64,000 nucleotides of DNA from the NCBI RefSeq assembly GCF_003429665.1, contig NZ_QUWK01000003.1, forward strand, positions 62,001 to 126,000, written 5' to 3'. Numbering within the stretch: position 1 is the first letter of the stretch; each line of letters begins with the position of its first letter. This document shows, one piece after another, positions 49,947-57,947 of the stretch. The stretch is from Sphaerochaeta halotolerans. GTDB taxonomy: Bacteria > Spirochaetota > Spirochaetia > Sphaerochaetales > Sphaerochaetaceae. Position numbers and translations under genes: made by a program. The notes below the pieces were generated by a model, which was given only the letters and a program-made list of their open reading frames with translations, had not been told where the DNA came from and made no database searches.

Positions 49947-51251
49947 TTAAAAAGGGTCATCTGTACTGAACTCCATCCATTCTCCGGTTATTGGATGATG
50001 AAAGGAAAGTGCCTTTGCATGTAGGTAGAGGCGGTCTTGCATCCCGTGTCCGTACAACCGGTCCCCTTTGATGGGATGCCCAAGGCCTTTTTCATGTGCG
50101 CTATGCAGCCTAAGCTGGTGGGTTCGTCCAGTTAATGGGAAAAAGTACATCCTGGTCACCAGCGACCCATCAGCCCTTCGTTCCACCCGGATTCTCTGGA
50201 AGAGCGTCGTTCCCCATTTCCCCTGCTGCGCATCATACATCTGATGAGGGCGATGATTGACATCAAGACGGAAAGGAAGCTCAATCTTGCCTTTTTCTTG
50301 TGTAACGACACCCTCCAGTAGTGCTACATAGCTCTTGCTTACCTGTTTTTCACTAAACTGCTTGTTCATCCTTTTATGTGCTTCCTTGGTTTTTGCAAGG
50401 ATGAGCAACCCGGAGGTATCCATGTCCAGTCTATGCACTGCACACTGCAGGGGAAGGTCTGGCATAAGCAATCTGAGACGAGTTTCTACACTGTCACGCT
50501 TCTGAGGGCCTCTTCCTGGCACTGAAAGCAACCCTGCATCCTTGTTTACGATGATGATATGTGAATCTTGGTAGACGATATCCAAGGTAAGCATTGCGTG
50601 GAGTATGGGCTTGCATTTTTCATCACAAGGGCCATAGAAACTAAGATGGCTTCTCCTGCTGTCCTTTGTGGGAGCTCCAAAGAAGAACTCTGCCATGCTT
50701 ATGGGATGCAGATGATGGGTAAGAGCATACTGAAGTAGCTTGATGGCACAACAATCGCCACTTCCTGTAGGTACTTTTCCCCCGGGGAAAATCGATTCCA
50801 AACGGATGTTTCGTCCATCAATCGTGGCTATGTTGTAGAGTTCCCGATAGTGGGACAAAGCCTTTCGGGAGAGTTCAGAGCGTCTCGCAAGCAGCCCACG
50901 GCGTTCCTCTTCAGTATGTGCTGCCTCAGCACGTATTCCCAGCTCCTTTATCGGTACGTCAAACAGACCAAGATATCGTGTGTAGGCTTCTTCATCGACC
51001 AAGTGGGTGACCCACCCGGGTAGATTCAGGTGACCCATGCAGCTGCCTGAGAATGCTTTGAGTAGTACCTCATTGCCATGTTGGCCGAGGGCGACGAGAA
51101 CCCCGAACATAGCCCCGCCCCCTGGGAAGAAGAACCCATCAATGGGTACTTTCCCCTCCCCTTCAAAATCTACTACTCTGTTTGTAAGGAGTAGCTGCTG
51201 AAGGAGCAGGGCATGAGTTAGGGCTGGGTATTCTGGCAGTGGTGGGTTCAT
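49947..51251 (-). CDS. RluA-type pseudouridine synthase with an N-terminal extra domain
   Basis: 434 aa. The C-terminal 225 residues are the pseudouridine synthase: IVYQDSHIIIVNKDAGLLSVPGRG, the catalytic aspartate in CAVHRLDMDTSGLLILAKT, LTGRTHQLRLHSAHEKGLGHPIKGD. The first 200 residues form a domain with GVLVALGQHG, FSGSCMGHLNLPGW, GSGDCCAIKLLQYALTHHL and SFYGPCDEKCKPILHAML. That domain is also present in long RluA-type enzymes of gamma-proteobacteria. ATG 51251 is my choice; a TTG 13 codons upstream (51290) with GGGTGG near it is possible. Substrate RNA position unknown. Confidence 0.85.
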   Translation of the reverse strand: MNPPLPEYPALTHALLLQQLLLTNRVVDFEGEGKVPIDGFFFPGGGAMFGVLVALGQHGNEVLLKAFSGSCMGHLNLPGWVTHLVDEEAYTRYLGLFDVPIKELGIRAEAAHTEEERRGLLARRSELSRKALSHYRELYNIATIDGRNIRLESIFPGGKVPTGSGDCCAIKLLQYALTHHLHPISMAEFFFGAPTKDSRRSHLSFYGPCDEKCKPILHAMLTLDIVYQDSHIIIVNKDAGLLSVPGRGPQKRDSVETRLRLLMPDLPLQCAVHRLDMDTSGLLILAKTKEAHKRMNKQFSEKQVSKSYVALLEGVVTQEKGKIELPFRLDVNHRPHQMYDAQQGKWGTTLFQRIRVERRADGSLVTRMYFFPLTGRTHQLRLHSAHEKGLGHPIKGDRLYGHGMQDRLYLHAKALSFHHPITGEWMEFSTDDPF

Positions 51252-51346
51252 CGTATCTTTGATGGTACGAAAGTACTGCTTTTGATGCAAGGTCCACCCT
51301 AGGCAAATAGGAGGTGCTATGGCATCATAGATGCAAGAGAGGGCCT

Positions 51347-52444
51347 ATGAATGCGACACTTGAGTTGGATGTACTATCGGTGGTGCTTCTGATTTTTACC
51401 ATAGCTTTGGCTTCCCATAGTCTGCGGAGCAAGCCGATTAACCGTTGGTATATTCTCTCTGCTGTCATCCTCCTGATTGTCATTGGTACAGAGTTGTTTG
51501 CCTATCAGGTAGATGATGTCGGAATTTCCTCCCAGATAGCTCCCCATCGTATTGCCAATGTACTCGGATTTGGGCTTTCCCCCATGATTTGTTATTTCCT
51601 GTTTAAGTACATCTCCAACACAGAATACCAGCAGAGAAGCGTGTGGTTCTACTTGCCGTTCTCCTTCCATGCAATTGTAAGTATTCTCAGCTATTTCACT
51701 GGTTGGTATTTCTTTGTAGACTCCATGAATATCTACAGCAGGGGGCCGCTCTTCCCACTGGCAACGCTCACTATGTTGTTTTACTATGGGTTGTGTATCG
51801 TGTATCTTACCAAGACATTGCATGGCTACGAAGCTTCAGACCGTCCCCTCTTGCTCTTAATCTTGGTAACCCCGATTGTGGGAGCAGGTATTCAGATAGC
51901 GTTTCCCCCGATTCTTACACTCTGGCCTGGTATTGCGCTTTCTTTGTTGTTGTTCTACCTCTTCTCCCAAGAGCAATATTATGCATTTGATGTGCTCACA
52001 GGACTCAGGAACCGAGCTACGTTTATGCGGGACCTCTCAGATCTGCAACGATCGAGTAAGGGGCCGGCAACCATCGTAGTCTGTGACGTCAATGCATTGA
52101 AGATGGCCAATGACACGTATGGTCATATAAGTGGGGATGAACTATTGGTGCATACCAGCAGGCTGTTGGAACGTTGTTTTCGAGGCGTAGGGAGGGTATA
52201 TCGCATCGGTGGTGATGAGTTTGGTGTTATCATCACTAAAGAGGATTCTCTGGAAGTAGAGCGGGCTCTCTCCCCCCTTGAGAGCCAGATAAAGCTTTCC
52301 AACAAGAACAGAACTATTCCTCTCTCCCTGGCAATTGGATGGTCATGGTGCGAGTCTTGTTCTGGGAATCTTTTCAACACTTATGTGGCAGCAGACAACA
52401 GCATGTATGATACCAAGAGAAAGATGAAACAAGGACGGAGGTAA
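51347..52444 (+). CDS. membrane diguanylate cyclase (GGDEF)
   Basis: 365 aa. Six or seven helices in the first 205 residues (VLLIFTIALASHSL, WYILSAVILLIVIGTELF, VLGFGLSPMICYFLF, WFYLPFSFHAIVSILSYFTGW, ATLTMLFYYGLCIVYL, LLLILVTPIVGAGI), resembling histidine-kinase N-terminal sensor regions. The GGDEF domain follows with DVLTGLRNRATFMRDL, VCDVNALKMANDTYGHISGDELL and YRIGGDEFGVII. The active site is intact, so it is probably a working cyclase. The start at ATG 51347 follows AGAGAGGG; GTG 51314 also reads in frame. The creatininase gene starts five bases after it. Confidence 0.88.
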   Translation: MNATLELDVLSVVLLIFTIALASHSLRSKPINRWYILSAVILLIVIGTELFAYQVDDVGISSQIAPHRIANVLGFGLSPMICYFLFKYISNTEYQQRSVWFYLPFSFHAIVSILSYFTGWYFFVDSMNIYSRGPLFPLATLTMLFYYGLCIVYLTKTLHGYEASDRPLLLLILVTPIVGAGIQIAFPPILTLWPGIALSLLLFYLFSQEQYYAFDVLTGLRNRATFMRDLSDLQRSSKGPATIVVCDVNALKMANDTYGHISGDELLVHTSRLLERCFRGVGRVYRIGGDEFGVIITKEDSLEVERALSPLESQIKLSNKNRTIPLSLAIGWSWCESCSGNLFNTYVAADNSMYDTKRKMKQGRR

Positions 52445-52448
52445 TCTG

Positions 52449-53165
52449 ATGGATCCGCATGTACAATATGCTTATCTCAGTGTTTCCCAGTTTGTACAGA
52501 GGTTGACTGAGCACCCTGTAGGATATATTCCCCTCGGAACCCTTGAATGGCATGGGCTGCAGAATGTTCTGGGTGCTGATGCACTCCAAGCAGAAGGATT
52601 GTTTATCAGGGCCGCTCAGCGTTTTGGAGGTATCGTGTTCCCTCCATTCTATCTGGGTCCAGACAGAATTGCAGACGCTGGCGAGGGAAGGAGTCTGATC
52701 GGGATGGATGCAAGTGAGGCTACAAAACCCCATCAGAGGCTGCCAGGCAGTTGCTATTGGGTCTCCAAGGGATTGTTTCTCCAGATGCTTGAAGCACTTG
52801 TCGCCCAAGCCAAGCGGGCAGGTTTCATCTGCCTGATCGCCGATGGTCATGGTCCTTCAAGGAAGGCATGGGCAGAGTTGGCCAGTCAATGGGAAAAGCA
52901 GTACGACATCATTCTTCTCTCTTCCATCAATGATTTTTCACCAGAATCGTATCCAGCCCTGAGTGATCATGCGGGTCGGTGTGAAACTTCTACCATGATG
53001 GCTCTCCACCCTGGGTTGGTGGACCTCTCAAAATTGGAACAGGATACGTGGCCACTTGGGGTAAAAGGAGAGGACCCAAGGCTTTCAAGTGCAGCCTATG
53101 GGGAATATATTCTTGAAACAACTGTGAATGCGATAGGCCAAAAACTGCAAGAGTTGGGACTCTGA
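52449..53165 (+). CDS. creatininase-family amidohydrolase
   Basis: 238 aa. Metal motifs of the family are present: PLGTLEWHGLQNVLGADALQAEGL (E, H, D ligands), IADGHGPSRKAW in place of the usual GHGGN, and DHAGRCETSTMM for HAGExETS. Relatives are creatininase and riboflavin or mycofactocin pathway enzymes such as MftE, so the substrate is open. It follows the GGDEF gene by four bases and its stop codon lies at the left end of repeat copy D. Confidence 0.82.
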   Translation: MDPHVQYAYLSVSQFVQRLTEHPVGYIPLGTLEWHGLQNVLGADALQAEGLFIRAAQRFGGIVFPPFYLGPDRIADAGEGRSLIGMDASEATKPHQRLPGSCYWVSKGLFLQMLEALVAQAKRAGFICLIADGHGPSRKAWAELASQWEKQYDIILLSSINDFSPESYPALSDHAGRCETSTMMALHPGLVDLSKLEQDTWPLGVKGEDPRLSSAAYGEYILETTVNAIGQKLQELGL

Positions 53166-53322
53166 TTCCCCAATGGAGCGAGAGGAAAGGAATAAGCCTG
53201 ATGGTTCCTCTCTTGAGCGAGTGCCGGGAAAGCAAGGTGAGATACCCCGTCCCTTGGGGCGGAAAAGGAGGCAACGCCTCATGAGTCCAGGGCTTGCCCT
53301 GGGGTATTGATACCTTTCATTC
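53165..53322 (+). repeat. dispersed hairpin repeat, copy D
   Basis: Full copy with all five inverted-repeat blocks; the left arm reads GAGAGGAA ... TTCCTCTC with several changes and CCTCATGAGT replaces CCTCCTGAGT. Its conserved left end (ATTCCCC) starts at the last base of the creatininase TGA stop (53163-53165). Confidence 0.92.
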
Positions 53323-53380
53323 CTCTTTCGCAATGGCTCGGACAGTTCTTCTTTGCAATACTTGAGCAGGAGGAATTGTT

Positions 53381-53608
53381 ATGGAGAGAGCAAATGCTGT
53401 CATTGGAGAGGTGGTGTGTGCGACAACTACGGTACTTGGAGAGCTCAGCGACCGTTGTCATATCTATGGAGACAAATATACCACTCACGTTCTGACGGTC
53501 ACTGAAAAACTACCACGTGTTCTCCGCAAGGGCATGGGTGTGTTGTTTTTAGACTCCAAAGGATTAGTAATCAACACACACTCTCAGCAAGAGGCGTTAT
53601 TACGCTGA
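53381..53608 (+). CDS. small protein of unknown function
   Basis: 75 aa, no signal or membrane helix. GGAGG lies seven bases before ATG 53381, so it is likely translated. The sequence (AVIGEVVCATTTVLGELSDRCHIYGDKYTTHVLTVTEKLPRVLRKGMGVLFLDSKGLVINTHSQ) is rich in beta-strand pattern and could be a small barrel-like fold; I do not recognise it. It follows repeat D and converges with the KDPG-aldolase-like gene, overlapping it by nine bases. Confidence 0.5.
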   Translation: MERANAVIGEVVCATTTVLGELSDRCHIYGDKYTTHVLTVTEKLPRVLRKGMGVLFLDSKGLVINTHSQQEALLR

Positions 53609-54205
53609 GGGGAGTGAGAATTTCTTTGCGCGTTTAAGAGCAGCTGTGGTTGCTTCCCAGTCTGTCTCCTTGAGCATCCAGCTTCCCGTCATTGCAAGCA
53701 CGTGTGGATTTTCAAGGTAGGTAGCGGTCATCTCCTCATTGATATGGCCTGCAACGATAAAATTGAGACCTTCTTGTTCTCCCATTGCATTGATGAATGG
53801 TAACCCACCCAACTCTTCCACAGGAAAACAACCCAGTGTTTTGAGATTCCAAGCCTTCGCTACTGCTGCTTGGGTGGTAACCGCATAGATGGGTTTCCCA
53901 ACTTGCTGGCAATACTCCACCATCTGCTCGTTGAAAAGAGGAGAGAATATGAAGGCAGCCCCTGCTTCCAAAGCTGCTTTTGCTTCTTGAAGCGTCTGGA
54001 CATTGCCTCCTCCGATGATAAGATCCTCCTCTTGGGCCAGACGACGTAGCAAAGCAAGCCCCCCTGCCATCTGTTGAGAGATGTTTGCCACGCGTAGATC
54101 ACTTGCACGCAGTGCCTTGATCAAGGCATCTGCTTGGTCCTCTCCTCCCTGTTTGACCATCGGAATACACCGAATTTGTGCCAATCGCTTGGTGATTGTA
54201 TCCAT
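53600..54205 (-). CDS. KDPG/KHG-aldolase-like protein lacking the catalytic lysine
   Basis: 201 aa, correct length for Eda (2-keto-3-deoxy-6-phosphogluconate aldolase), and the fold is recognisable: ASDLRVANISQQMAGGLALLRRLAQ, LIIGGGNVQTLQEAKAALEAGAAFIFSP, KTLGCFPVEELGGLPFINAMG. But the Schiff-base lysine (K in the KFFPAE motif of Eda) is glycine 125 here; the Glu before the TLRT motif is Asn 41, the Arg is Gln, and the Thr of GAGTV is Asn 68. Ordinary aldolase chemistry is therefore doubtful. Its start lies 26 bases after the MATE gene stop, so the two are probably co-transcribed. Confidence 0.7.
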   Translation of the reverse strand: MDTITKRLAQIRCIPMVKQGGEDQADALIKALRASDLRVANISQQMAGGLALLRRLAQEEDLIIGGGNVQTLQEAKAALEAGAAFIFSPLFNEQMVEYCQQVGKPIYAVTTQAAVAKAWNLKTLGCFPVEELGGLPFINAMGEQEGLNFIVAGHINEEMTATYLENPHVLAMTGSWMLKETDWEATTAALKRAKKFSLPSA

Positions 54206-54231
54206 GTCAGTTTCTCCTTTCAGCTGTAAGT

Positions 54232-55572
54232 CTACGCTGTTTGGTGCATCCAGTCGACCCTAAAGTAATAGATGACAAAGATAATGGAGCTGAGCGACCA
54301 GGTAACTGGATATGCCCAGAAGATAACCCTGATATCCATGAAGAGCTGAAGTCCGATTGAAATAAAAATGATTCGGAAGATGCACCAGATTGCAAGCATG
54401 ACTGCCATGGGGACGATTGCCTTTCCTGCACCGCGATAAATACCGCTCATTGCATGGCTGAGTGCAAGAGCCCAGAGGAAGAGACTCGAGATGTTGGCCT
54501 TCGAGACTCCCACTGCAATGACTTCAGGGTCTTGGCTGAACAGCCTCATCAAGGGTTCCGCTCCCAGAAACATGCCAAGTCCTATGGTCTCAGCAAGAAT
54601 CATGGAGAAAAGCGCCCCAAAGCGTGCCCCTCTTTTCACTCGCTCATATTCTTGTGCTCCCAGATTTTGCCCGGTGAAGGTGGTGAGAGCCAGGGCAAAA
54701 GCCGTTATGGGGATGAATGCAAAGCCTTGAATACGCATGAATGCACCATTTCCTGCCATGGCTGAAGCTCCGAAGAGATTGATTGAGGATTGAAGAATGA
54801 CATTTGCAAAGCTGGTCACCGAATTCTGGATACCGGAAGGGATACCGAAGGTAAGAATCTGCTTGAGGAAGCCTTTGTGAATTCGTATGGAGGGAATATG
54901 TACACGGACTACCGAGGGAGTAGTCAGCAACAAACGGAAACTGAGTGTAGCACTCACTCCTTGCGCAATGATGGTAGCAAAAGCGGTTCCCTCTATTCCC
55001 ATTCCTAATACACCGACAAAAAATAGGTCGAGGGCAATGTTGATTATTGCAGCGATGATAAGGAAATAGAGTGGATGCCTACTGTCTCCCACTGCCTGGA
55101 GAATTCCGCTAGCAGTGTTGTAGAAGATCAATGTGGAGATGCCTAAGAAGAAGATGCGGAGGTAGGTTTGTGCGTCGATGAACACACTTTCTGGGGTCTG
55201 CATCCAGTGAAGGACTACCGGAGCAAAGAAGTATCCCAAGGCGGTAAGCAGGGCACTGGTAAATACACTGAGCGCGACAGTGGTATGGACAGCTTTCCTG
55301 ACTCCTTCCAGGTCTCCTTTCCCGAACGCTGTGGAGATGACCACCCCTGCACCTACGAAAATACCTTGAAAAAGCCCTACCAGGAGCATAATAAGGCTGG
55401 TGATGGAGGTAATGGCTGCCAAAGCCTCCTTGCCCACAAGGTTTCCCACCACCAAGGTATCAGTTGTGTGATAAAGCTGCTGAAACAAGTTCCCAAGGAA
55501 AATAGGGAGGGCAAAAGCGATAAGGTTTCTTTGGATTGACCCGCTTGTCATCAGCTTGGTATGCGTTGCCAT
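54232..55572 (-). CDS. MATE-family multidrug/sodium antiporter
   Basis: 446 aa with twelve predicted helices. Two MatE repeats; the first begins RNLIAFALPIFLGNLFQQLYHTTDTLVVGNLVGKEALAAI and the second GFLKQILTFGIPSGIQNSVTSFANVILQSSINLFG. Exports organic cations or metabolites against Na+ or H+. ATG 55572 is chosen because the family begins at about MATHTKLMTSGSIQRN; 24 more codons upstream have no support. The palindrome GCCATATGGC lies at the start codon. Next gene on the strand is the aldolase-like one. Confidence 0.9.
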   Translation of the reverse strand: MATHTKLMTSGSIQRNLIAFALPIFLGNLFQQLYHTTDTLVVGNLVGKEALAAITSITSLIMLLVGLFQGIFVGAGVVISTAFGKGDLEGVRKAVHTTVALSVFTSALLTALGYFFAPVVLHWMQTPESVFIDAQTYLRIFFLGISTLIFYNTASGILQAVGDSRHPLYFLIIAAIINIALDLFFVGVLGMGIEGTAFATIIAQGVSATLSFRLLLTTPSVVRVHIPSIRIHKGFLKQILTFGIPSGIQNSVTSFANVILQSSINLFGASAMAGNGAFMRIQGFAFIPITAFALALTTFTGQNLGAQEYERVKRGARFGALFSMILAETIGLGMFLGAEPLMRLFSQDPEVIAVGVSKANISSLFLWALALSHAMSGIYRGAGKAIVPMAVMLAIWCIFRIIFISIGLQLFMDIRVIFWAYPVTWSLSSIIFVIYYFRVDWMHQTA

Positions 55573-55771
55573 ATGGCCTAGTACTCTATTCCATCGCTGT
55601 AGTTCTTGCAAGCAGAACGGGGCTTCATCTTGCCATACATGCAAGGCTATTGAGAGCTATGGTAACAAGCGAGAACGTAATAGCGGAGTATGTGAAGCAT
55701 TAAGGCAAGAAGAAAGATGAATATAAGCAATTGTATCTCACGCTTGAACGCGAATGACCTAGTGCGATACA

Positions 55772-55787
55772 TCGGGGCTTGCCCCGA
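55772..55787 (+). repeat. short perfect inverted repeat upstream of the PTS IIA gene
   Basis: TCGGGGC (55772-55778) TT GCCCCGA (55781-55787). The centre TT-flanked GGGC/GCCC resembles one block of the dispersed repeat (CCAGGGCTTGCCCTGG), but the flanks do not match. Confidence 0.5.
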
Positions 55788-55857
55788 GGAGGTTTACCCT
55801 TCACTTTACAAACCTTCTGGAAGCTTCTATGCTTTGCTAGACGTAGGAGAGATGTCT

Positions 55858-56304
55858 ATGCGTATACTCGATTATCTTAATGAAACTTCTATTTTGTTCC
55901 TCAAAGAAACACATAAAGACCAGATACTTACCACCATGGCGAAAAAAGCTGCTGAAAGCGGATATGTATCCAGTGAAAAGGCCTTCGTTGATGCAATTCT
56001 TGAGCGAGAGACCATAATGAGCACAGGTATTGGTCTCCAGGTTGCCATTCCTCATGCAAAGATGGATGGCATCAAAGAGTTCTTTGTGCTCGCTGCAGTC
56101 CTTGAGAAGGATGTCCCATGGGATTCCTTGGATAAGAAACCGGTACGTCTGGTTTTCATGATCGGAGGTCCATCTGACCGACAGTCAGATTATCTGATGA
56201 TTCTTTCCAAGATTACCTTGGTAATCAAAAACCCAGAACGCAGGAAAGCACTCATGGCTGCCAAGACTCCCCAGGCTGTGCTCGATGCATTTGCCGATTT
56301 GTAG
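55858..56304 (+). CDS. PTS IIA-type (PtsN/fructose-mannitol) protein
   Basis: 148 aa, full PtsN size. The phosphorylated histidine sits in GLQVAIPHAKMDGIKEFFVLAAVLE; GGPSDRQSDYLMILSKIT matches the second family block. AGGAG (55845-55849) precedes ATG 55858 by eight bases; a longer frame opens at 55717 but its first 47 residues have no family counterpart. Followed by a cation antiporter and a PII-like gene with gaps of nine bases. Such a IIA next to a potassium or sodium antiporter suggests PTS-dependent control of transport. Confidence 0.85.
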   Translation: MRILDYLNETSILFLKETHKDQILTTMAKKAAESGYVSSEKAFVDAILERETIMSTGIGLQVAIPHAKMDGIKEFFVLAAVLEKDVPWDSLDKKPVRLVFMIGGPSDRQSDYLMILSKITLVIKNPERRKALMAAKTPQAVLDAFADL

Positions 56305-56313
56305 GATTGCATT

Positions 56314-57525
56314 ATGGAGTTCCATCTGTTTCTCTATCTTGCGGCAATTTTTGCAGCTGGATATGGAAGTAAAGTACTCACTACAGCCCTGAAAATTCCT
56401 GAAGTTACCGGCTATGTCCTTTTGGGTGTCGTGCTAGGTGGCTCCTTGGTTAATCTCCTTTCCCCTGAAGTATTGGATATGTTGGCCCCCCTCTCCTCCA
56501 TTGCTCTGGCCTTGATAGCATTCACGATTGGAATTGAGCTGAAGCTTGATGTAATCAAACGGCTGGGAAGGAGCATCTTAACCATCGTGACATTCGAAAG
56601 CATTGGGGCTTTCCTTGTCGTTTTCTTTGGCTTGTTTTATGTGTTCAAGACCGATCTCAATACTGCGCTTTTACTCGGATCTGTGGCATCGGCCACGGCT
56701 CCTGCTGCAACAGTTGCTGTCATAAAACAGTACAAGGCAAAAGGCGTGTTGACTTCGACCATCTTGGCAGTGGTGGGCATTGACGATGCCTTTGCTCTCA
56801 TCATCTATGTTTTTGTAGAGAGTTTTGTCAGTTCCAACTTGCTTGGCAGTTCCCTTGCTATCGGCCCTATGGTTGCGTCGGCCTTGCTCTCGGTTGTAAT
56901 TGCTCTTGGACTCGGTGCGGTATCTGCGGTCCTCTACATCCTATTACTGCGTGGAAAGAGAAATAACGATTGGGTGATGTTGCTGCTTGCTACATTCCTG
57001 TTTCTGCTGCTTGGAGTATGTGAGCTACTTGGGGTGTCTGAATTGCTGGCAATTATGGCTTTCGGAATGACTATTGTAAATAGTTCAGCAGTGTTAAGCA
57101 AGAAAAGCGAAACGGTAGTCTCCTCGTTCAGCCCTGTGTTTCTGGTTGCCTTCTTTATCCTTGGTGGCGCTCACTTGGATGTCTCCTTGATTACCCAGAT
57201 TGGATTGCTTGGGCTCTTCTACTTTGTAGCAAGAAGCATCGGAAAGATTGGGGGGGCAACCCTCGGGGCTTTGATTGGGCGTGCGCCGAAGAAAGTCCGG
57301 TTTTTAATTGGTTTTTCACTCCTGCCACAGGTTGGAGTTGCCTTGGCTCTTGCCTTGGCAATCAACAAGACATTCTCTTCCCCAGCTTTTGGAGAAACAG
57401 GGCAGCATTTGGCGAGCCTAATCATCAATGTACTATTGTTTACCACAATCATAACTGAGGTCGTAGGCCCCCTACTGACACGGTTGGCACTGCGCAAGGC
57501 GGGCGAAACAAATGAGCGTATCTAG
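56314..57525 (+). CDS. CPA2-type cation:proton antiporter (KefB/NapA-like)
   Basis: 403 aa of the Na_H_Exchanger fold without a C-terminal RCK domain. Twelve hydrophobic helices, with the P-loop-like PEVTGYVLLGVVLGGSLVNLLSPEV, the ion-binding aspartate pair region DDAFALIIYVF in helix 5 and the conserved SATAPAATVAVIKQY. KefB-like proteins often need a soluble partner; here the neighbours are a IIA protein and a PII-like protein. Expression is coupled by nine-base gaps on both sides. Confidence 0.9.
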   Translation: MEFHLFLYLAAIFAAGYGSKVLTTALKIPEVTGYVLLGVVLGGSLVNLLSPEVLDMLAPLSSIALALIAFTIGIELKLDVIKRLGRSILTIVTFESIGAFLVVFFGLFYVFKTDLNTALLLGSVASATAPAATVAVIKQYKAKGVLTSTILAVVGIDDAFALIIYVFVESFVSSNLLGSSLAIGPMVASALLSVVIALGLGAVSAVLYILLLRGKRNNDWVMLLLATFLFLLLGVCELLGVSELLAIMAFGMTIVNSSAVLSKKSETVVSSFSPVFLVAFFILGGAHLDVSLITQIGLLGLFYFVARSIGKIGGATLGALIGRAPKKVRFLIGFSLLPQVGVALALALAINKTFSSPAFGETGQHLASLIINVLLFTTIITEVVGPLLTRLALRKAGETNERI

Positions 57526-57534
57526 GAGGAAATA

Positions 57535-57876
57535 ATGAATCTATTGCTTATGGTGCTCTCCCAACTGGATTATAAGGAGGATGTGTTTCTGGCAATGCAG
57601 AGTGTCGGAATCACAAAAGCCTCCGTGTTCGATGCCAAAAGCATGGATCGAAGTCTTGAGAGCGAATTCAGCCTTTTTACCGGATTCTTGCACAGTAGAA
57701 GCGAGATGGAAGGGGAGCAGTTGGTGATCTTTGCCCCATTAGCTTCAGCTGACCTTGCAAAAGAGTTGCTCACCAACCTTGAAGCGGGCGGAATTCCTTT
57801 GAAGCGTGAGGACATCCTTTCGCTCATGGTTCTTCCCGTCTCCTATTGTTTTGACCAGTCAACCATTCTTTGTTGA
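57535..57876 (+). CDS. small PII-like protein (tentative)
   Basis: 113 aa. Secondary structure pattern matches a ferredoxin-like PII fold: MNLLLMVLSQ strand, YKEDVFLAMQSVGITKASVF helix plus strand, GEQLVIFAPLASADLAKELLTNLEAGG strand and helix, then DILSLMVLPVSYC. PII-like proteins such as SbtB bind nucleotides and gate a partner transporter. No invariant loop residues are seen, so the assignment is by pattern only. It ends the IIA-antiporter unit; AGGAGG precedes its ATG. Confidence 0.5.
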   Translation: MNLLLMVLSQLDYKEDVFLAMQSVGITKASVFDAKSMDRSLESEFSLFTGFLHSRSEMEGEQLVIFAPLASADLAKELLTNLEAGGIPLKREDILSLMVLPVSYCFDQSTILC

Positions 57877-57947
57877 ATCTTTTTGTTGTAGATTGGTTCT
57901 TTGCCCTCTAGGATGACGATAAGGAATTGAGAAAAGGGAGATATTAT

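Noticed and set aside
55717-55857. Longer N-terminus for the PTS IIA protein starting at 55717
   Set aside because: AGGAG lies before ATG 55858 and the family begins there; the upstream residues match nothing in IIA proteins and include the sequence of a hairpin.
57913-57930. ATG at 57913 as start of the EAL protein gene
   Set aside because: Its frame reaches a TGA after five codons, so TTG starts at 57948 or 57927 are needed.
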